Assembly (NCBI GenBank): GCA_013373385.1
Contig: JABXHX010000048.1
Coordinates: 1-47,943 of the forward strand
Direction of reading: 5' to 3'
From: Flavobacteriaceae bacterium
GTDB taxonomy: Bacteria; Bacteroidota; Bacteroidia; Flavobacteriales; Flavobacteriaceae
DNA length: 47,943 bases
The position numbers and the translations under genes were made by a program. How positions within the stretch are numbered: position 1 is the first letter of the stretch; every line of letters starts with the position of its first letter. The notes under the pieces are model-generated. The model was not told the DNA's origin. It made no database searches and saw only the letters and a program-made list of their open reading frames with translations. Shown here in pieces: positions 43,412 to 47,943 of this stretch.

Positions 43412-45655
43412 TTATTTTATAATTATTTTTTTACTGATGTTTCCGTAAGTTGTTTGTATTTTAACAATATAGATGCCTTTCTTTAGTGCGGTAGGAATTA
43501 AAATATCTTTGCTACGATTCATTTTAAGTTGTTTTTTAAAAACTATTTTTCCTAGTATATTATATAAAATAATAGAAGTGTTATTATCATTTAAGCCAAC
43601 GATTCTTAAATTTTCTTTTGAAGTTAGATATATCCTAATCTGATCTAAACTGTTCTTTGTTGTGTGAAGTGTTTTGCTTAAATCTGTAGTAGAAGTTCTT
43701 AAATAAAATCTACCAACTCCTGTATCGTTTGTATCTAAAGGAATCGTGTAATTTTTATTGTCTATCCTAATTATTGTTTGCTTTTTTTTGTCTTCTAAGA
43801 ATACCATCAAATCTTTTGGTAAATTGTTGTGATTGATAGAAAATGTATATTGATGTTGCTTTTTTATTCGAATACCAATAGGAATGTTATAATTTTCATA
43901 ATTCTTGTTTGGTAGAGTTTGTGTCATAAAATCAATTCCTGTATTATCAGAAACTAAATGAGTAAAAATTTGTAAGTCTTTGTTCGCTGCACCAAAGGTT
44001 CTTAAATCGAAACGAGGATCTAAACCGCTGGTCTTCTTTTCTATATAATGAATCGTAGTAAAAGCGTTATTCTTTGTATCACTAAGATGTAGGCTTACTG
44101 TTGGGTGTGTTGTTGCTTTGTAAAAAGTAATTCCGGTTTGATGACTTTGTAGATTTGTAGCAATTGCTAATTTGGCAGAAAGCGCACTTGAACTCACAAA
44201 GAAACCTTGACCGGGAGCTAAATATCCAGTAGTCAAAGCTTGATAGTTTGAACCGTTCCATACATAAACGGCTTCGGCTGCATCATCTAAATTAGTAGCA
44301 TTATTAGTTAATAAATTGGCTATGTTGATGTAGGATGGAAATGGATTCCCTACAAAATTCCATGTATTCTCATTTATTGTTCCTTGTTGACCTATTGTAA
44401 TAACAGGGTTTGTATTTGTGGTAGGATATGTTCCCGTAAAGTTAAGTAATCCTGAGGCAGTTCTTTTTATTGCGTAGCCTTGACCAGAGTTGAATGTTGT
44501 TGTAGCACCTCCATTTTGAAAATAAGACCACTGTCCATCAGTATCTGGAGCATTAGCGTAAACACCTATCGCTCTATTATCAGTCTTTCCTGGTGTTGTA
44601 CTTGCAAAAATATTATTATTTGTTACCCATAGATTATCATATTGCTCTCCAACAACAGGAGAAGAAACAAGATGCCAATTGCTATCTGAAATATCAATAG
44701 TATAAGTTATAGTACCCGATGTGGTGCCATTTACAAGTAAAGAACCTTTACTATTTATTATTATACCTTCAGATTCTACAATAGTTATATTTCCAGAAAT
44801 TGCACCTGAAGTTGCACTAATTATTGGAGCATTTGTGACTTCAGGAATAATAACTAATGAGTTGATTGTTGGAATGCCATTATCCCAATTACCTAATGTG
44901 TTCCAATCGGCATCAGTGTTTCCTGTCCAGTTAGTAGTATGAATGGTAAAAGCTTCTTTTGAATAATCGAGCAACGTTTCTCCATCTCCAGAGGAAGATA
45001 CTGTAGTCCAATTATTTTTATTGGTTATAAGTGTTTTATAGCTTGCATAATTGACTTGATTAGACCTAGAGCCTGTGTATTTTCCTCCATCTGGTGAAGC
45101 CACATTATCAATTACAGTTATGGTTGTTCCAATTTTTAATCCTGTATTTGTTAATGTAGTGCCGTCTCCATCAAAAGGGCCTAATGTTGATGCGTCATTT
45201 CCTATTTGTAATGCAGAGATATAGGTGGTTGGATTGTTAGCATCAACTCCTATAAATGCTATCAACCCGTCTTTAGATCCAGAAATACCAAAAGAACCAC
45301 TCCGGGTAATACTACCAATGTTTACACCAAAATTAGGATTACTAGCATTGTCTATATCTGTAAAAATTACTACCGTTCCAGCTCTTATAATACTAGTTCC
45401 AGTAGACCAAGTTATGGTTCCTTCACTTCCCGCTAAAGCACTGGGAGAACCCACTCCCGTTGTTTCATCATCTGTAATATAAATGGTAGAATTGGTAGGG
45501 ATATCTGCAAGTGCAACTAACGCAAAATCTTTATCACCATCAGCATTAAAAGCGATAAAGGCAATATCGCCAGCAGATACTAATGATTGAGTAAATGATA
45601 GGTTTGAATATAGGAATATGAAGAATACCCCTAATAGAGAAATTTCTTTTTTCAT
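43412..45655 (-). CDS. Secreted surface protein with type IX secretion sorting domain
   Basis: The protein has 747 residues. A signal peptide (MKKEISLLGVFFIFLYSNLSF) is followed by an N-terminal domain (about 25-240) beginning LVSAGDIAFIAFNADGDKDF. A beta-rich middle (about 240-560) follows with the SNWHLVSSPVVGEQYDNLW and WNFVGNPFPSYINI blocks. The C-terminal sorting domain (about 670-747) ends LYNILGKIVF ... LKKGIYIVKIQTTYGNISKKIIIK, the type A T9SS pattern. It would be moved across the outer membrane and anchored or released. A weak -7 box (TAACTTTA, 45671-45678) precedes it. It heads the cassette, so its partners may modify it. Confidence 0.88.
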   Translation of the reverse strand: MKKEISLLGVFFIFLYSNLSFTQSLVSAGDIAFIAFNADGDKDFALVALADIPTNSTIYITDDETTGVGSPSALAGSEGTITWSTGTSIIRAGTVVIFTDIDNASNPNFGVNIGSITRSGSFGISGSKDGLIAFIGVDANNPTTYISALQIGNDASTLGPFDGDGTTLTNTGLKIGTTITVIDNVASPDGGKYTGSRSNQVNYASYKTLITNKNNWTTVSSSGDGETLLDYSKEAFTIHTTNWTGNTDADWNTLGNWDNGIPTINSLVIIPEVTNAPIISATSGAISGNITIVESEGIIINSKGSLLVNGTTSGTITYTIDISDSNWHLVSSPVVGEQYDNLWVTNNNIFASTTPGKTDNRAIGVYANAPDTDGQWSYFQNGGATTTFNSGQGYAIKRTASGLLNFTGTYPTTNTNPVITIGQQGTINENTWNFVGNPFPSYINIANLLTNNATNLDDAAEAVYVWNGSNYQALTTGYLAPGQGFFVSSSALSAKLAIATNLQSHQTGITFYKATTHPTVSLHLSDTKNNAFTTIHYIEKKTSGLDPRFDLRTFGAANKDLQIFTHLVSDNTGIDFMTQTLPNKNYENYNIPIGIRIKKQHQYTFSINHNNLPKDLMVFLEDKKKQTIIRIDNKNYTIPLDTNDTGVGRFYLRTSTTDLSKTLHTTKNSLDQIRIYLTSKENLRIVGLNDNNTSIILYNILGKIVFKKQLKMNRSKDILIPTALKKGIYIVKIQTTYGNISKKIIIK

Positions 45656-45717
45656 AGTAAAATTTTTCTATAAAGTTAGAAAAAATGTTTTAAATGAAAA
45701 ATGTGAAAAAAAGGGGT

Positions 45718-47217
45718 CTAATTTTTTCTCCAGAAAAAAGGAGAAAACAGAATGAGCACGGTAAATAGTTCTAAACGACCAATGAGCATTAAAAAAGAAC
45801 AAAACCACTTTGCACCAACAGATAAGTGTGCAAAATTATCGACTGGACTAACTGATCCCACAGCTGGACCAATGTTTCCTAAAGAAGAAGCAGCAGCTCC
45901 TAAGGCAGAAATAAAATCCAAACCAAAAAAGGTGAGTATGGTAGAAGAAACTACAAAAATACACATGTAAATAATAAAGAAAGAAATGATATTAAATACT
46001 ATAGTCTGATTTACGGTTTTGCCATCATATCTAACAGGTACTATGGCGTTTGGATGCAATGCCTTTTTAAATTCTAAAAAACTGTTCTTTAGCATTACAA
46101 TATGTCTTACAATTTTAACACCACCACTAGTAGAACCTGCCGAACCTCCTACAAAGAATAGCGAGAAAAAAATACCTGTAGCAAAAAAGCTCCACATAGT
46201 AAAATCTGCACTTACAAAACCTGTTGTTGTTATAACAGAAATTACAGAAAACAAAGAGTGACGAATAGCACTTTCGGTAGCTCCCCATACTTTAGGATGC
46301 TTAATAGCTGTCTGTAAATTTGGGTCTTGAAAAAATAGAATAATAACAGTAATTACTGCTGTAAGCAATAGAGTACCAAAGAAGTAGTACTTGAACTCTT
46401 CACTTTCAAAAATCTTTTTTATTTTTCCTTTCAATGCAAAATAAGAAAGTACAAAATTAGTACCTGCAATAAACATAAAAGCAATTACTATGTACTGTAC
46501 AAAAGGCAAAGCGTTGTAATGTGCTAAGCTTGCATTTTTGGTTGAAAATCCGCCAGTACTCATCGTTGCCATTGCATGATTGATAGCATCAAACCATGTC
46601 ATACCTGCAACTCTAAGTAATAAAAATTCTGTCAATGTTAACGATACATAGATAAGCCATAAACGTTTGGCAGTATCAGAAATTCTCGGATGCAATTTAT
46701 CGGTTGATGGTCCTGGTGCTTCTGCCATAAACAACTGCATTCCACCAATACCTAATAAAGGCAATATGGCAATGGTAAGTACAATTATTCCCATCCCACC
46801 AATCCAATGGGTAGCACTTCTCCAAAACAAAATTCCTTTTGGCATAGATTCTATATCTGTTAAGATGGAAGAGCCTGTAGTTGAGTATCCAGAAAGTGTT
46901 TCAAAAAAAGCATTTGTTATATTGGGTATAGCTCCAGAAAAGAGATAGGGGAGCATCCCCGTTACTGAAAGAATTAACCATCCTAAAGTAACAATTAAAT
47001 AGCCTTCTTTTTTTTGAATATTGGTTGATGTTGGCTTGTTAAAAAAGTATAATAACAAGCCTATAGCTACAGTAACAATACCAGCATTTAGAATACCAAA
47101 TTTTGCTGCTTCTTGATGATAGATACTAAAAGGAACAGCAATAAACATAAAAATACCATTTAATATGGCAGTTAATCCTAAAAAGCGATAGATAATTTTT
47201 ATGTTTAAAGAACCCAT
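45718..47217 (-). CDS. trkH: Potassium uptake protein TrkH
   Basis: The 499-residue inner-membrane protein forms the K+ channel-like core of the Trk system. It has four pore-like repeats with selectivity glycines, visible as TLSGYSTTGSSIL (first), ATMSTGGFST (second), VITTTGFVSADF (third) and ASSLGNIGPAVGSV (fourth), flanked by about ten helices. FFFVGGSAGSTSGGVK-like sequence (LFFVGGSAGSTSGGVKIVR) lies before the last repeat. It begins 3 bases after trkA on the same strand, so the two are one operon. Confidence 0.95.
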   Translation of the reverse strand: MGSLNIKIIYRFLGLTAILNGIFMFIAVPFSIYHQEAAKFGILNAGIVTVAIGLLLYFFNKPTSTNIQKKEGYLIVTLGWLILSVTGMLPYLFSGAIPNITNAFFETLSGYSTTGSSILTDIESMPKGILFWRSATHWIGGMGIIVLTIAILPLLGIGGMQLFMAEAPGPSTDKLHPRISDTAKRLWLIYVSLTLTEFLLLRVAGMTWFDAINHAMATMSTGGFSTKNASLAHYNALPFVQYIVIAFMFIAGTNFVLSYFALKGKIKKIFESEEFKYYFFGTLLLTAVITVIILFFQDPNLQTAIKHPKVWGATESAIRHSLFSVISVITTTGFVSADFTMWSFFATGIFFSLFFVGGSAGSTSGGVKIVRHIVMLKNSFLEFKKALHPNAIVPVRYDGKTVNQTIVFNIISFFIIYMCIFVVSSTILTFFGLDFISALGAAASSLGNIGPAVGSVSPVDNFAHLSVGAKWFCSFLMLIGRLELFTVLILFSPFFWRKN

Positions 47218-47220
47218 ATG

Positions 47221-47943
47221 TTACGATTTGAATAACTCTTCAACTGTAGAAATCGCTTCTGGCAAGCAAAATACAATGGCTCTATCGCCAGCTTGGATAT
47301 GAAAATCTCCATAAGACATCATGGCAACTCCATTTCTAATAATTCCGCCAAATACAGCTTCGCGAGGAAATTTTAATTCACGTATAGGTTTTTCGGTAAC
47401 TTTTGCATTTTCCTTTACCTCAAATTCAAATACTTCTGCATCAATATTATGCAAGTTGGCTAAAGCAAGAATTTCTCCTTTTCTGATGTGTTTAAAAATA
47501 CTACTTGCCGCCAATAATTTTTTATTGATAAGTGTATCTATACCAATGGTTTGAGAAATGTTGATATAATCCATATTCTCTACCAACGCAATGGTTTTTT
47601 TAACGCCCTTAGATTTTGCAACCAAACAAGACATGATATTTGTTTCAGAATTACCTGTTACTGCAATAAAAGCATCCATTTCTCTAATGTTCTCTTCTTC
47701 AAGCAGTTCAATATCTCTACCATCTCCATTAATTACAAGTACATTAGAGAGCCTATCGGCAAAATCTTCGGCTTTTTCTTTTTTGAGTTCAATTAATTTG
47801 ACATTAAAATTTTCTTTACAAAGATTCCTTGCTGTTTTAAACCCAATACTACTTCCGCCCAATATCATTACATTTTTAATATGCAGTTGCTCTTTACCAA
47901 TGATAGGGTATAAGTCATTGATACTGTTTTTAGGAACAGAAAA
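47221..47943 (-). CDS. trkA: Trk potassium uptake regulator TrkA, 5' end missing
   Basis: The frame is open to the window edge, so the N-terminal part lies outside (240 residues visible). It holds a Rossmann RCK_N domain, starting NVMILGGSSIGFKTARNL, with VINGDGRDIELLEEENI and AVTGNSETNIMSCLVAKSKG. An RCK_C domain follows (about residues 160-240; EFEVKENAKVTEKPIRELKFP, QAGDRAIVFCLPEAI). TrkA has two such halves, and this is the second. It binds NAD(H)/nucleotides and gates TrkH. It overlaps nothing and is followed by trkH after 3 bases. Confidence 0.93.
   Translation of the reverse strand, partial: FSVPKNSINDLYPIIGKEQLHIKNVMILGGSSIGFKTARNLCKENFNVKLIELKKEKAEDFADRLSNVLVINGDGRDIELLEEENIREMDAFIAVTGNSETNIMSCLVAKSKGVKKTIALVENMDYINISQTIGIDTLINKKLLAASSIFKHIRKGEILALANLHNIDAEVFEFEVKENAKVTEKPIRELKFPREAVFGGIIRNGVAMMSYGDFHIQAGDRAIVFCLPEAISTVEELFKS

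Overview
The window reads as a chromosomal segment of a marine-type member of the Flavobacteriaceae (Bacteroidota). The evidence is an AT-rich genome, promoters with the Bacteroidota -7 box TAnnTTTG instead of a sigma70 -10 box, A-rich leaders without Shine-Dalgarno sequences, and family markers: a PorP/SprF protein, a secreted protein with a type IX secretion (T9SS) C-terminal sorting domain, DUF6089, SusC-like barrels with a carboxypeptidase-regulatory-like N-terminus, and a tmRNA whose tag is GEDNYALAA. I see no phage, insertion sequence, CRISPR array or integrase. The exact genus cannot be fixed from the sequence.

Layout. 1-5.7 kb: a truncated TPR sensor-kinase-like gene, a YD-repeat secreted protein, small lipoproteins and membrane proteins, and a GSCFA protein. 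5.8-11.8 kb: alaS, then divergently a chain of M23 peptidase, MerR regulator, LemA and two TPM-domain proteins, several joined by TAATG stop/start overlaps. 11.8-17.3 kb: two tandem paralogous outer-membrane barrel receptors. 17.5-21.3 kb: the GTPases der and era flanking a SIMPL protein and a small membrane protein, then initiator tRNA-fMet with its own promoter and terminator. 21.5-31.5 kb: an M28 peptidase, a PorP/SprF protein, then a long reverse-strand envelope-assembly block (CBS protein, nadK, DUF6089, uppS, bamA, two ompH/skp-like genes, murI). 31.6-41.1 kb: pdxJ, an alpha/beta hydrolase, ssrA (tmRNA), a lysine/alanine-dehydrogenase-like protein, DUF3820 and DUF1801 proteins, a transglutaminase-like protein, kdsA, a second M28 peptidase, an OmpA-like barrel and mpl. 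41.1-45.7 kb: the most unusual part (below). 45.7-47.9 kb: trkH and a truncated trkA for potassium uptake.

Most genes serve envelope construction: KDO and undecaprenyl supply (kdsA, uppS), peptidoglycan supply, recycling and turnover (murI, mpl, M23), and barrel assembly (bamA, ompH). The translation and ribosome-assembly genes alaS, der, era, tRNA-fMet and ssrA are interspersed.

The best candidate for an undescribed system is the four-gene reverse-strand cassette at 41055-45655. It encodes a T9SS-secreted surface protein, then a 53-residue peptide too short for routine ORF calling (43233-43394), then an HPr-kinase-like protein whose first ~75 residues resemble a PqqD/RRE precursor-recognition domain, then a PF14907-type nucleotidyltransferase. 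The last three genes overlap or are translationally coupled. Kinase plus nucleotidyltransferase pairs of this kind are known as tailoring enzymes in some lasso-peptide (paeninodin-type) clusters, but no lasso cyclase or protease is present here. The inference is a kinase/nucleotidyl-modified short peptide linked to a T9SS surface protein.

No gene-free stretch exceeds about 300 bases. The longest are 8403-8608 (divergent promoter region, with a leader hairpin) and 21268-21486 (nothing recognised).
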